Source: Phreatobacter sp.
Lineage (GTDB): Bacteria > Pseudomonadota > Alphaproteobacteria > Rhizobiales > Phreatobacteraceae
DNA: 64,000 bases
Direction: 5' to 3'
Assembly (NCBI RefSeq): GCF_027532945.1
Contig: NZ_JAPZTZ010000009.1
Location: forward strand, 62,001 to 126,000
Shown: piece after piece, positions 9,995 through 18,778 of the stretch
How positions within the stretch are numbered: the first letter of the stretch is position 1
Layout: the number at the start of each line of letters is the position of its first letter
Position numbers and translations under genes: made by a program
Notes under the pieces: model-generated
What the model was told of the DNA's origin: nothing
What the model saw: only the letters and a program-made list of their open reading frames with translations
The model's database searches: none

Positions 9995-11140
9995 ATGAAC
10001 CCTCCCGTCGCCCCCGCCACCTTCACCGCCTTCGTCGCCAGCGAGCGGCTCGCCGACCTGAAGCCGCCGGCGAGCGTCCGGCCCTCCTGGCCTGTCGCGC
10101 TCCTGCGCACCTATTTCGGCACACCCGGCAACGCCGTCATCACGCTCGTCTGCCTCGGGCTCCTCGCCTGGCTGCTGCCGCTGTTCCTGTCCTGGGCGCT
10201 GTTCAACGCCACCTTCGTCGGCACGGCCGCCCAGTGCCGCGAGGCGGGCGGCGCCTGCTGGGCCTTTATCGGCGAGAAGTTCTGGTTCTCGGTCTTCGGG
10301 CTTTATCCCTTCGAGCAGCGCTGGCGGCCCGCAACCGTCCTGGTGATCTTCGCAGCCATGGTGGCGCTCTCGACGCAGCGCGCCTTCTGGCGGCGCGAAC
10401 TCGTCTATGGCTGGCTCGGCGTGCTCGCGGTGATGTGGGGCCTGATGGGCGGCTCCGTCCTCGGCATAGGCATTCCCGGCCTCGAGCCGGTGGCGACGCG
10501 GCTGTGGGGCGGCTGGCTCGTCACCATCTTCCTCTCGGTCTTCGGCCTCGCCATGGCCTATCCGATCGGCATCATGCTGGCGCTCGGCCGCCGCTCGAAG
10601 CGGCCGATCGTCCGCGCGCTGTCGGTGGCCTGGATCGAGTTCATCCGCGGCGTGCCGCTGATCTCGCTCCTGTTCATCGCCACCTTCATCGTGCCGCTCT
10701 TCATGCCGCAGGGCGTCGAGATCGACCGGCTGATCCGCGCGCAGATTGCCTTCATCGTCTTCGCCGCGGCCTACATGGCCGAGGTCTTCCGCGGCGGCCT
10801 CCAGGCGATCCCCAAGGGCCAGTTCGAGGGCGCCGCCTCGGTCGGCCTGAACTATGCGCAGACCATGCGCTTCATCATCCTGCCGCAGGCGCTGAAGATC
10901 ACCATCCCCGCCCAGGTCAACACCTTCATCGGCCTGTTCAAGGACACGACGCTGGTGCTGATCATCGGCATCTTTGACTTCTTCACGACGCTGCGCTCGG
11001 CGCTGGGCGACTCCAACTGGCTGGGTTTCGCGACGGAGGCCTATCTCTACGCCGCCTTCGTCTATTTCATCGCCTGCTACACGATGAGCCGCTATTCCCA
11101 GCGCCTCGAAAGCGATCTCAGCCCGGAAAAGGTGCGCTAG
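9995..11140 (+). CDS. aapM: General L-amino-acid ABC permease, AapM type
   Basis: Second permease subunit, 381 residues, pairing with AapQ to form the membrane channel. The first third carries several hydrophobic segments and a Cys-containing loop (QCREAGGACW). The transporter domain follows with WIEFIRGVPLISLLFIATFIVPLF and the coupling loop EGAASVGLNYAQTMRFIILPQALKITIPAQ (about 285-314). The C-terminal SRYSQRLESDL is typical of AapM. In characterised aapJQMP operons the ATPase gene aapP follows directly. Here the next gene, eight bases on, is on the opposite strand and unrelated, so this importer must take its ATPase from elsewhere. Confidence 0.92.
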   Translation: MNPPVAPATFTAFVASERLADLKPPASVRPSWPVALLRTYFGTPGNAVITLVCLGLLAWLLPLFLSWALFNATFVGTAAQCREAGGACWAFIGEKFWFSVFGLYPFEQRWRPATVLVIFAAMVALSTQRAFWRRELVYGWLGVLAVMWGLMGGSVLGIGIPGLEPVATRLWGGWLVTIFLSVFGLAMAYPIGIMLALGRRSKRPIVRALSVAWIEFIRGVPLISLLFIATFIVPLFMPQGVEIDRLIRAQIAFIVFAAAYMAEVFRGGLQAIPKGQFEGAASVGLNYAQTMRFIILPQALKITIPAQVNTFIGLFKDTTLVLIIGIFDFFTTLRSALGDSNWLGFATEAYLYAAFVYFIACYTMSRYSQRLESDLSPEKVR

Positions 11141-11147
11141 CGGCCGG

Positions 11148-12623
11148 TCACAGCAGCAGCGTACCCGACGCCTCCGCATCCAGCGGCCATTTCGGCCGGG
11201 CGATGCGGGAATAGGCATGGGTCTCGTAGCGCTGGGTCGAGGGGCCTTGCGTCTCCGAATAGAAGACGTGCGAGGCGATCGGGCCATAGCCGGCCATGAA
11301 GTGCTGGGCGGATTTCAGCACCAGCAGGCGGTAGGATGACGGGTCGAGCCCGAGGGCAGTGAACAATTCGCGTCCGAGCGCCTGGCAGCGGTTGGTGTTC
11401 ATGATGACGGTGACGCCGCCGATCCGCACAGCGGCGAGGTCGCCGACCGGCGCCTTGGCCTCGCCGAAGCTCTGATGCTGGTCGCGGGCGACCGCCAGCA
11501 CCTCGCAATCCGCATCGACCGGATCGCCGGAGAGGTCCGAGGTCTTGCCGCCGATGCGCAGCCGCAGCCGCGCGCCGGGGCCAACGGCGAGGCAGAAGGC
11601 CACCGCCTGAGGGTCCCAGAGCGGCGCGACCGCGACATTGTCGAGGCCGCGGGCGATCAGCTCCCGCAGCGCCAGCGTGTTGTCGGACGCCGATCCACCG
11701 CCGGCATTGTCGGCAGGCTCCGCGATGATCGCGGGGCCTTTTGCCGTGTCTGCGGCGAGGGCGAGATCCAGCGCATCGACGAAGTCGAGATTGGGCGGAG
11801 CCGTCCTGCCGCGCAGCGCGATGATCTCCTCGCCGAGCTGGCTGGCAAGGACCGCGCCTTTGGCCTTGTCACCGTCGCTGTAGACCAGCATTCGCGAGCC
11901 CATGTCCGGCACATCCGCATGGGGGAAGCCGTGGACGAAGGATACGGACAGGATGCCGTCGCGTCCCTCGAAGCTCTTCTGTCGCGCCACGAAGGACAGG
12001 TTTGGCTCGGAGGTAGTCGGATAGAAGGCGATCATGCCGCAGTCGTAGAGCGATGCGACCGGCCGGATCTCGCCGCGGATCGTCTTCAGCACCAGGGTCA
12101 GCAGTTCTTCCGCGCGCGGCAGGATGTCGACATGCGGATATTCCTTGAAGCAGACGATGATATCGGCGAGGCCGACGCGCTTCGCGGTCATGTGGCAATG
12201 CGGGTCGAGCTCGACGCCGATGACGCAGGTCGGCCCGACCAGCGCCCGAACCCGCTCGAGCATGTCGCCCTCGCAGTCGTCATAGCCATCGGCCACCATC
12301 GCGCCGTGCATGCCGAGGAGGACGCCGTCGACGGGCAGCGCGGCCTTCAGCTGGGCGAGGATCTCCTCGCGCATGGTTTCGTAAGCGATGCGTGTCGTCG
12401 GTCCGGCCGGCTGGGCGAAGAAGCACGAGCCCTCCACCAGCATGAAGCCCTCCTGCTGGGCTCTTTGGCGGGCGACGAAGAGCGGCGCGGTGCAGAGCGT
12501 CGGTTTGTCGGTCGGGTGCTCGCCCGGTCGGAACGCGATGCAGGTCAGATAGCTGTCGAGCGAGGTGGGGATCGGCGAGAAGGTATTGGTCTCCGTCGCG
12601 ATGCTGGCCGTGAAGATGCGCAT
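11148..12623 (-). CDS. M81-family (MlrC-like) metallopeptidase
   Basis: Member of the M81/MlrC family, named for microcystinase C, a zinc peptidase acting on linearised peptides. An N-terminal M81 domain (about 1-290) begins MRIFTASIATETNTFSP and contains GVLLGMHGAMV, the metal-site motif ELDPHCHMT and FKEYPHVDILPRAEEL. The MlrC C-terminal domain (about 305-480) contains EPADNAGGGSASDNT and RCQALGRELFTALGLDPSSYRLLVLKSAQHF. All are family hallmarks. The ATG giving MRIFTAS is chosen because family members start there, although the frame is open ten codons further. It is divergent from the dehydrogenase/DAP-lyase operon, with 136 bases shared. It has no signal peptide, so it likely acts in the cytoplasm on imported peptides or amides. 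Confidence 0.85.
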   Translation of the reverse strand: MRIFTASIATETNTFSPIPTSLDSYLTCIAFRPGEHPTDKPTLCTAPLFVARQRAQQEGFMLVEGSCFFAQPAGPTTRIAYETMREEILAQLKAALPVDGVLLGMHGAMVADGYDDCEGDMLERVRALVGPTCVIGVELDPHCHMTAKRVGLADIIVCFKEYPHVDILPRAEELLTLVLKTIRGEIRPVASLYDCGMIAFYPTTSEPNLSFVARQKSFEGRDGILSVSFVHGFPHADVPDMGSRMLVYSDGDKAKGAVLASQLGEEIIALRGRTAPPNLDFVDALDLALAADTAKGPAIIAEPADNAGGGSASDNTLALRELIARGLDNVAVAPLWDPQAVAFCLAVGPGARLRLRIGGKTSDLSGDPVDADCEVLAVARDQHQSFGEAKAPVGDLAAVRIGGVTVIMNTNRCQALGRELFTALGLDPSSYRLLVLKSAQHFMAGYGPIASHVFYSETQGPSTQRYETHAYSRIARPKWPLDAEASGTLLL

Positions 12624-12759
12624 GGCTGCCGTGTTCCCTGAGGGTCTGCCCAACGTTTCGCCTTGACCCTTTCATGGGCGAACGTGCTTTTCCACGCAGG
12701 CGCTGGCGCGGAGGCCATCCGTTCCGCGCATGCCTCAATCAACAGGGAAGGGGATCCCG

Positions 12760-13632
12760 TTGAGTGCATTGACCATCGGCGTCGTCGGCCTCGGGCGCAT
12801 GGGCCTCGGCATGGCCGCCAACGCGGCGGCCAGGGGCTTCCGCACCCTCGGCAGCGATCCTTCGCCCGAGCGGGTCGCCCTCGCGCAGGCGAAGGGCGTT
12901 GTCGCCCTCAGGCTCGCCGACCTCTTCGCCGCGAGCGACGTCGTGATCGCCTCGCTCCCCACCGCCGATGTGGTGGCGACAGTGGTGGAGGCTCCCGATG
13001 GTTTCCTCGCCAAGGCGCCCGAGGGCGCCGTCTTCGTCGATACCTCGACCTCCGAGGCCGGGGTCTCGCGCCGGCTCGCGGTCCTTGCGGCTGAGAAGGG
13101 GCTCGGCTTCATCGATGCACCTGTCTCCGGCGGCCCCGCCGGTGCCGAGGCCGGCACGCTCACCATGATGATCGGCGGCGAGGCCGGTCACCTCGCCCGC
13201 GTCCTGCCGGCCCTGGAGGCCATCAGCGCCAAACGGCTCCATGTTGGCGGTCCGGGTGCGGGCAATGTCGCCAAGCTCGTCAACAATCTCCTCGTCGGCG
13301 CTCACCTGCTGACGGTCTCCGAGGCCGTGCGCCTGTCGGAGGCCGCCGGCGTTCCCGCCGCCGACGTTCTGGCGGTGGTCAATGCCGCCTCCGGCCGCTC
13401 GGCCGTCTCCGAGGTCAACTATCCCCGCTGGGTGCTGAACGGCGGCTTCGATTCCGGCTTCACCATGGGGCTGATGCGCAAGGATGTGCGCCTCGCTGCA
13501 GCCCTCGCGACCGAGGTCGGCGTGGACCTGCCGGTGAGCGACCTCGTCGCCCGCATCTGGGCGGACAGCGCCGCGCTGATCGCCGATGGCGAGGACTTCA
13601 ACCGCATCGTCGAGGACAGGCAGGCCCCATGA
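12760..13632 (+). CDS. 3-hydroxyisobutyrate-dehydrogenase-family NAD(P)-dependent oxidoreductase
   Basis: A beta-hydroxyacid dehydrogenase of about 290 residues that oxidises a 3-hydroxyacid or reduces a semialdehyde. The N-terminal Rossmann motif is VVGLGRMGLGMA, the substrate-binding signature DAPVSGGPAGAEAGTL, and the catalytic Lys is Lys172 in GAGNVAKLVNNLL. I chose a TTG start at 12760 because AGGGAAGGGG lies just upstream and it leads directly into the Rossmann strand. An ATG 30 bases earlier lacks a ribosome site and adds an untypical MPQSTGKGIP leader. First gene of a four-gene operon; its stop overlaps the aldehyde dehydrogenase start (ATGA). Pairing with an aldehyde dehydrogenase suggests successive oxidation of a hydroxyacid or alcohol. 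The substrate is unknown. Confidence 0.82.
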   Translation: MSALTIGVVGLGRMGLGMAANAAARGFRTLGSDPSPERVALAQAKGVVALRLADLFAASDVVIASLPTADVVATVVEAPDGFLAKAPEGAVFVDTSTSEAGVSRRLAVLAAEKGLGFIDAPVSGGPAGAEAGTLTMMIGGEAGHLARVLPALEAISAKRLHVGGPGAGNVAKLVNNLLVGAHLLTVSEAVRLSEAAGVPAADVLAVVNAASGRSAVSEVNYPRWVLNGGFDSGFTMGLMRKDVRLAAALATEVGVDLPVSDLVARIWADSAALIADGEDFNRIVEDRQAP

Positions 13633-15158
13633 CGCTCCATCACCGTCCCGACACCGCCGCCCGTGTCGCGGCGCTGTTCGCCTCCCTCGTGCCGGGCGGC
13701 GTCATCGGCTCGCGCATCGCCGGCGAAACCGTGGCAGGGGCCGGCGAGACCATCACCCTCGTCGATCCCGTCACCGGAGCGCCCTTCGCGACATTCCGCG
13801 ACGGCGGCGAGGCGGTCGCGGCGCAGGCGCTGGAGGCCACCGTGCCCGCCTTCGCCGCATGGACCGCCACGCCGGCTTCCGCGCGCGGCCGCATCATCTG
13901 GGCCATCGGGCAGGGGGTGCGCGCCAAGGCGGCGGCCCTCGCCGAACTCGAGACCCTCGCCTCCGGCAAGCCGATCCGCGACACCCGCGTCGAGGTCGCC
14001 AAGGTCGCGGAGATGTTCGAGTACTATGCCGGCTGGGCCGACAAGCTGCACGGCGACGTCATCCCGGTGCCGACCTCGCATCTCAACTATGTGCGGCGCG
14101 AGCCTTTCGGCGCCGTGGTGCAGATCACCCCGTGGAACGCGCCGATCTTCACCGCGGGCTGGCAGATCGCTCCCGCCATTGCCGCCGGCAATGCCGTGGT
14201 GCTGAAGCCCTCCGAACTGACACCCTTCACCTCGCTGGCGCTCGCCGTGATCTGCAAGGAGGCCGGCGTGCCGAAGGGCCTCGTCAATGTCCTCGCCGGT
14301 CTGGGGAGCACGACAGGCGCCGCCGCAGTCGCCCATCCGCTGACCCGGCTCGTGGTCTTCGTCGGATCGCGCGAGACCGGCGCGCGCATTGCCGCGACGG
14401 CGGCGAAGCGCGTCGTGCCAACCCTGCTGGAGCTTGGCGGCAAGTCCGCCAACATCGTCTTCCCCGATGCCGATCTCGACCGCGCCGTGCTCGGCGCGCA
14501 GGCGGCGATCTTTTCCGGCGCCGGCCAGTCCTGCGTCGCCGGTTCGCGGCTGTTGGTCCACCGCTCCATCCACGCCGAGTTCGTCGAGCGCCTCGCCAAG
14601 GCCGCGCCGCGCATCCCCGTCGGCGATCCGCTCGACGAGGCGACCCAGATCGGCCCCATCGTCCATGGCGGCCAATGGGCAAAGATCGACGACATGGTGA
14701 AGGCCGGAGTGGGCGAGGGCGCGGTCATCGCTGCCGGTGGCGGCCGGCCGGAGGGCCGCGGGGAGGGCTTCTTCTACGCGCCGACCGTCCTCGACCGCGT
14801 CGCGCCCACCATGGAGATCGCCCGCGAGGAGGTCTTCGGCCCCGTTGTGGCGGTCACGCCCTTCGACTGCGAAGAGGCGGCCGTGACGCTCGCCAATGCC
14901 ACCGACTATGGCCTTGCCGGCGCGGTCTGGACCCGCGATGTCGGCCGCGCCCATCGCGTCGCCGCCAAGGTGCGGGCCGGCACGTTCTGGATCAATTCCT
15001 ACAAGACAACCAATGTCATGAGCCCCTTCGGCGGCTTCGGCCAATCCGGCTACGGCCGGTCGTCAGGGCTCGAGGCGCTCCACGCCTACACCACCACCAA
15101 GAGCGTCTGGGTGGAGACGGCCGAGGCGCCGGCCGTGGGCTTCGGCTATGCCGGCTGA
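13629..15158 (+). CDS. NAD(P)-dependent aldehyde dehydrogenase
   Basis: A 509-residue ALDH-superfamily enzyme oxidising an aldehyde to a carboxylate. All catalytic elements are present in register: Asn170 in TPWNAP, Glu268 in LLELGGKSAN and the nucleophile Cys302 in GAGQSCVAGSR. The C-terminal EEVFGPVVAVTPFD and SPFGGFGQSGYGRSSG motifs complete the fold. It lacks the second-Cys pattern of succinate-semialdehyde dehydrogenases and resembles the broad-specificity betaine-aldehyde/hydroxymuconate group. It overlaps the upstream dehydrogenase gene by four bases and the downstream PLP enzyme by eleven if that gene starts at its first ATG. Tight coupling to a carbamoyl hydrolase and a diaminopropionate lyase suggests it handles a side product of an amino-acid-derived substrate. 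Confidence 0.9.
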   Translation: MTLHHRPDTAARVAALFASLVPGGVIGSRIAGETVAGAGETITLVDPVTGAPFATFRDGGEAVAAQALEATVPAFAAWTATPASARGRIIWAIGQGVRAKAAALAELETLASGKPIRDTRVEVAKVAEMFEYYAGWADKLHGDVIPVPTSHLNYVRREPFGAVVQITPWNAPIFTAGWQIAPAIAAGNAVVLKPSELTPFTSLALAVICKEAGVPKGLVNVLAGLGSTTGAAAVAHPLTRLVVFVGSRETGARIAATAAKRVVPTLLELGGKSANIVFPDADLDRAVLGAQAAIFSGAGQSCVAGSRLLVHRSIHAEFVERLAKAAPRIPVGDPLDEATQIGPIVHGGQWAKIDDMVKAGVGEGAVIAAGGGRPEGRGEGFFYAPTVLDRVAPTMEIAREEVFGPVVAVTPFDCEEAAVTLANATDYGLAGAVWTRDVGRAHRVAAKVRAGTFWINSYKTTNVMSPFGGFGQSGYGRSSGLEALHAYTTTKSVWVETAEAPAVGFGYAG

Positions 15159-16323
15159 TCCCGTGGCCCCGATGACCGAGATCCTGACTGTCGCCGGCGA
15201 CAGCCGCCTCCTCGCCAACCCGGACCTCGACCGGACCTTGCCCTATGGGCCGGAGCAGCGGGCCATCCTGTCGCTGGAGGGTGGCCGGGCCGCCCATGCC
15301 GCCATCTCGGCCTGGGACGGCTATGCGCCGACGCCGCTCCTCTCCTTTGACGCCCTGGCGCGCGAGGCGGGGGTCGCCTCGATCCTCTACAAGCACGAGG
15401 CCCATCGCTTCGTGCTCAAGAGCTTCAAGGCGCTCGGCGGCGCCTATGCGGTGGAGCGGCTGGTCGCCGGCCGCGGCTCGGCGGAGGGCCTCACCGTTAC
15501 CTGCGCCACCGACGGCAACCATGGCCGCGCCGTCGCCTGGGGCGCGCGCCGGCTCGGGGTCCGCGCGGTTATCTATGTCCACGAGACGGTGAGTGAGGGC
15601 CGCACCGACGCCATCGCCGCCTATGGCGCCGAGGTGCGACGGGTGCCCGGCAATTACGACGATGCCGTGCGGGCATCGGCGGAAGCCGCGGCGGCGAATG
15701 GCTGGACTATCGTCTCCGATACGTCCTGGCCGGGTTATGACCTCATCCCGCGCGATGTCATGCAGGGCTATGCGGTGCTTGGCATCGAGGCGGAGGCGCA
15801 AGGGGCACGTCCGACCCATGTCTTCGTCCAGGGCGGCGTCGGGGGCATTGCCGCGGCCATCCTGTCCTGGACCTGGGAGAGCTTTGGCGCCGACCGGCCG
15901 GTCCTCGTCGTGGTCGAGCCAGATCGCGCCGCCTGCCTCCTTGAAAGCGCCGCCGCCCGCCGCTGGACGACGGTTGGCGGCGACCTCGACACGATAATGG
16001 CGGGTCTCGCCTGTGGCGAACCCTCCGAACTCGCTTGGGCGCTGCTGTCACCCGGCGCCGACGCTTTCATGGACATCCCCGACGGACGCGCAGCCGACAC
16101 GATGCGCCGTCTCGCCGATCTTGGCGTGGCCGCCGGTGAATCGGGCGTCGCGGGCCTTGCCGGGCTCATGGCAGCCGCCGCCGACCCCGCGGCGCGGGCG
16201 CTGCTCCGGCTCGACGCCACCTCGCGCGTCCTCTGCATCGGCACCGAGGGCGCCACGGACCCCACCATCTATCGCAAGATCGTCGGCCGCAGCGCCGAAG
16301 AGGTCGAAAGGGACGCCGCATGA
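15148..16323 (+). CDS. Diaminopropionate ammonia-lyase family PLP enzyme
   Basis: Fold-type II PLP enzyme matching diaminopropionate ammonia-lyase (YgeX/DpaL), which cleaves 2,3-diaminopropionate to pyruvate and two ammonia. Family marks include YAPTPLLSFDALA, a Lys in LKSFKALGGAYAV (PLP Schiff base), the catalytic Asp in ATDGNHGRAVAWGA, SDTSWPGYDLIPRDVMQGY, IMAGLACGEPSELAW and AAGESGVAGLAG. These track the E. coli protein closely, more so than serine/threonine dehydratases. It has 391 residues from the first ATG; a second ATG nine codons in (MTEILT) would reduce the overlap with the preceding gene. The stop overlaps the start of the N-carbamoyl hydrolase (ATGA), which places a de-carbamoylating enzyme in the same translational unit. 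Confidence 0.87.
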   Translation: MPADPVAPMTEILTVAGDSRLLANPDLDRTLPYGPEQRAILSLEGGRAAHAAISAWDGYAPTPLLSFDALAREAGVASILYKHEAHRFVLKSFKALGGAYAVERLVAGRGSAEGLTVTCATDGNHGRAVAWGARRLGVRAVIYVHETVSEGRTDAIAAYGAEVRRVPGNYDDAVRASAEAAAANGWTIVSDTSWPGYDLIPRDVMQGYAVLGIEAEAQGARPTHVFVQGGVGGIAAAILSWTWESFGADRPVLVVVEPDRAACLLESAAARRWTTVGGDLDTIMAGLACGEPSELAWALLSPGADAFMDIPDGRAADTMRRLADLGVAAGESGVAGLAGLMAAAADPAARALLRLDATSRVLCIGTEGATDPTIYRKIVGRSAEEVERDAA

Positions 16324-17252
16324 GCCGCATCGTCACCGTCGGGGCCGCACAGATGGGCCCCATCCAGCGCGCCCATTCTCGGGCGCAGGTGGTCGCTCGC
16401 ATGGTGGAGCTGATGCGTGAGGCGGCCTCCCATCGCTGTGACCTCGTCGTCTTCCCCGAACTGACGCTCACCACCTTCTTTCCGCGCTGGTGGATGGAGA
16501 GCCAGGAGGAGATCGACGCCTTCTTCGAGCGCGAGATGCCCTCGAACGAGACGGCGCCGCTCTTCACCGAGGCCAGGCGCCTCGGCATCGGCTTCTCGCT
16601 CGGCTATGCCGAACTCACCCCCGAAGGGCGGCACTTCAACACCGCCATCCTCGTGAACAAATCCGCAGAGATTGTTGGGAAATATCGTAAAATTCATCTG
16701 CCGGGCCATGCCGGTCACGAGCCGTGGCGGGCCTTCCAGCACCTCGAGAAGCACTATTTCGAGGTCGGTGACCTGTCCTGGGGCACCTGGGACGCCTTTG
16801 GCGGCACCATGGGCATGATGATCTGCAACGACCGCCGCTGGCCGGAGAGCTACCGGGTCATGGGCCTTCAGTCGGTCGAGATGATCCTGCTCGGCTACAA
16901 CACGCCGCGGCACAATCCGCCGGCGCCCGACCATGACCGGCTCTCCGAGTTCCACAACCAGCTGGTCATGCAGGCCGGCGCCTACCAGAACGGCACCTGG
17001 GTCGTCGGCGTCGCCAAGGCCGGGGTGGAGGAGGGCTGCGAGATGATCGGCGGCTCGTCCATCATCGCCCCCACCGGCGAGGTGATCGGCCAGGCGCTGA
17101 CGCAGGACGATGAACTCGTCGTCGCCCGCTGCGACCTTGACCTCACGAAGAGCTACAAGGCGACGACCTTCAATTTCGAGATGCACCGCCAGCCCGAGCA
17201 ATACCGCAGGATCGTCGAACAGCGCGGCGCGGTGAAGGCGGGGGGGGGGTGA
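16320..17252 (+). CDS. N-carbamoyl-D-amino-acid hydrolase (nitrilase superfamily)
   Basis: A 310-residue carbon-nitrogen hydrolase that closely follows the Agrobacterium D-carbamoylase, which releases CO2 and ammonia from N-carbamoyl-D-amino acids. The triad is Glu47 in VVFPELTLTTFFPRW, Lys124 in YRKIHLPGH and Cys169 in MMICNDRRWPE. GYNTPRHNPPAPDHD and HRQPEQYRRI are also near-identical to that family. In hydantoin users this enzyme follows a hydantoinase, but none is encoded nearby, so an open-chain ureido compound is a plausible substrate. A run of ten G residues (17240-17249) forms the last codons, immediately before the stop. Any length change would alter the C-terminus, though the catalytic core ends well before it. 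Confidence 0.92.
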   Translation: MSRIVTVGAAQMGPIQRAHSRAQVVARMVELMREAASHRCDLVVFPELTLTTFFPRWWMESQEEIDAFFEREMPSNETAPLFTEARRLGIGFSLGYAELTPEGRHFNTAILVNKSAEIVGKYRKIHLPGHAGHEPWRAFQHLEKHYFEVGDLSWGTWDAFGGTMGMMICNDRRWPESYRVMGLQSVEMILLGYNTPRHNPPAPDHDRLSEFHNQLVMQAGAYQNGTWVVGVAKAGVEEGCEMIGGSSIIAPTGEVIGQALTQDDELVVARCDLDLTKSYKATTFNFEMHRQPEQYRRIVEQRGAVKAGGG

Positions 17253-17255
17253 GGC

Positions 17256-18641
17256 CTACTCCGCCGCCTGGCTGGCCTCGGCCTCCCAGCCCACCAGCTT
17301 GCCGGGATTCATCAGCCCGTAAGGGTCGGCGAGGCGCTTGAATTCGGGCTGCGGCGCATCGATCCGCTTCCAGCCGGCATTGTTCAGCACATAGGAATGG
17401 GCGTTGGAGGATTGCACGCCGCCCTCCGTCGCCCGCGCCATGATGGCGTTCAGCCGCTCGGTCGTGGTGTATTTCACCAGCGCCAGCGAGGAGGTGATGA
17501 CCTTGCCCTCGCGCCGCTGGAATTCGAGGTGCAGCAGCACGTCCTCGTCGAATTCCTTCGCGGTCCATTCCACCAGCGCCACATTGTTCGGCGCGGGGAA
17601 GCGCAGCTGGATGTAGGTGATGGCGGGGTCCATCTTCAGCGCGTGCAGCGTCGTGTGGTTCCAGGTGTATTCGTAGAGCGGCCCCGGCCCGCCGCGCCCG
17701 TGATGGGTGCCGAAGGCGACCGCCTTGGCCTCGGCCGCACCGCGCCGGAACGTCACCTCGCCCTTGTGGTCGGCGATCAGCAGGTCGAGCGTGTCCGCCT
17801 GCGGCTCCGAGACCATGAGGATGGCGAAGGCCCGGCCCTCCGGCAGATAGGGCGCGAGGCGCTTCAGGTAGGGCCCGATCCGCGCGTCGTGGACCGAGAC
17901 GAGCTTCTTGGCGATTCCCTCGCATTCCATGAAGGCCTGGCCGAAGCGGGCGGCGGCCATGAAACTGTCGAAGGTGACGATTCGCTCGGCCCAGTCATGG
18001 GCGGGGGCTGTCGGCATTTCCACCTCGGTGATGATGCCGTTGACCCCATAGGCATGCATGACCTTGAGGATCTCGCGGCCACGCAGCTCGATGAGCCGCG
18101 GCTCCTCCTCCACCGTCATCACCTCAAGCGCCGTCACCGCGCCGAGATTGTCGATCTGGCCCCAGGTGCAGGAGCCGACGCCGGCCGCGCCGCCCGCGAC
18201 GAAGCCGCCGATGGTCGCCTGCGCCCGGGTCGAGGGATGGAACCGCAGTTCCTGCCCGTCGGCATCGAGCATCTTGTCCATGTCGAGCATGTTGGCGCCG
18301 GCCTCGAAGCGGCAGCCGCCGGGCCGGGCGAAGATCTTCCGGTCGAGCTTGCGCATGTCGACCACCACGCCACCGGCGAGCGGGACGGCCTGGCCGTAAT
18401 TGCCGGTGCCGCCGCCGCGGATGACCAGCGGCACCCGGTGGCGCGCGCAGGCCGCGGCGATGCGACGGAGCTCGTCCTTGGTCGCCGGCGTGACCACGAG
18501 GTCGGCCACCTTGCCCTCGAGTTCGGGTTTGAGCACCGGCGAGAACCAGAAGAAGTCGCGGCTCGCCATGCGGAGCGTTGCGGCGTCGTCCGCGATGGCG
18601 AGGCCGGCGAGGTCGGCGCGCAGGCGGTCGAGGGCTGTCAT
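17256..18641 (-). CDS. FAD-binding oxidase/dehydrogenase (GlcD/DLD-like), copy 1
   Basis: Flavoprotein of the FAD_binding_4 (PCMH/VAO) type, about 461 residues. These enzymes oxidise 2-hydroxyacids or similar substrates, passing electrons to O2 or quinone. The FAD-binding segment is VPLVIRGGGTGNYGQAVPLAGGVVVDMRKL, followed by STRAQATIGGFVAGGAAGVGS. The C-terminal half carries EYTWNHTTLHALK and the closing PYGLMNPGKLVGWE. The ATG giving MTALDRL is chosen from alignment with the second copy at 22.6-24.0 kb; the frame is open 15 codons further. It ends four bases from the carbamoyl hydrolase stop (convergent) and is divergent from the NMT1-type transporter. The substrate is unknown. D-2-hydroxyacid or alditol oxidase are possibilities. 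Confidence 0.83.
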   Translation of the reverse strand: MTALDRLRADLAGLAIADDAATLRMASRDFFWFSPVLKPELEGKVADLVVTPATKDELRRIAAACARHRVPLVIRGGGTGNYGQAVPLAGGVVVDMRKLDRKIFARPGGCRFEAGANMLDMDKMLDADGQELRFHPSTRAQATIGGFVAGGAAGVGSCTWGQIDNLGAVTALEVMTVEEEPRLIELRGREILKVMHAYGVNGIITEVEMPTAPAHDWAERIVTFDSFMAAARFGQAFMECEGIAKKLVSVHDARIGPYLKRLAPYLPEGRAFAILMVSEPQADTLDLLIADHKGEVTFRRGAAEAKAVAFGTHHGRGGPGPLYEYTWNHTTLHALKMDPAITYIQLRFPAPNNVALVEWTAKEFDEDVLLHLEFQRREGKVITSSLALVKYTTTERLNAIMARATEGGVQSSNAHSYVLNNAGWKRIDAPQPEFKRLADPYGLMNPGKLVGWEAEASQAAE

Positions 18642-18778
18642 GGGCGAACTCGGGGCTACCAGGGCGAGGGCAGGGGAGGGTCGCACAGTGCCAAATCCTG
18701 ATCCATGCCGCCATGCCCGTCGGTGCAGCCGTGGCCCGCTGTCGCAGGGGAGCCTATTCGCCGCCTTCAGTGGCAGAT

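Noticed and set aside
8705-11287. Long antisense open frame (860 codons) opposite aapQ and aapM
   Set aside because: Composition is low-complexity, rich in Arg, Asp, Glu and Gly, typical of the reverse frame of a high-GC gene. The plus strand encodes well-conserved permeases.
12652-12686. Imperfect inverted repeat (ACGTTTCGCC...GGGCGAACGT) between the M81 and dehydrogenase genes
   Set aside because: Needs a bulge to pair and has no second copy; too weak to list as an operator.
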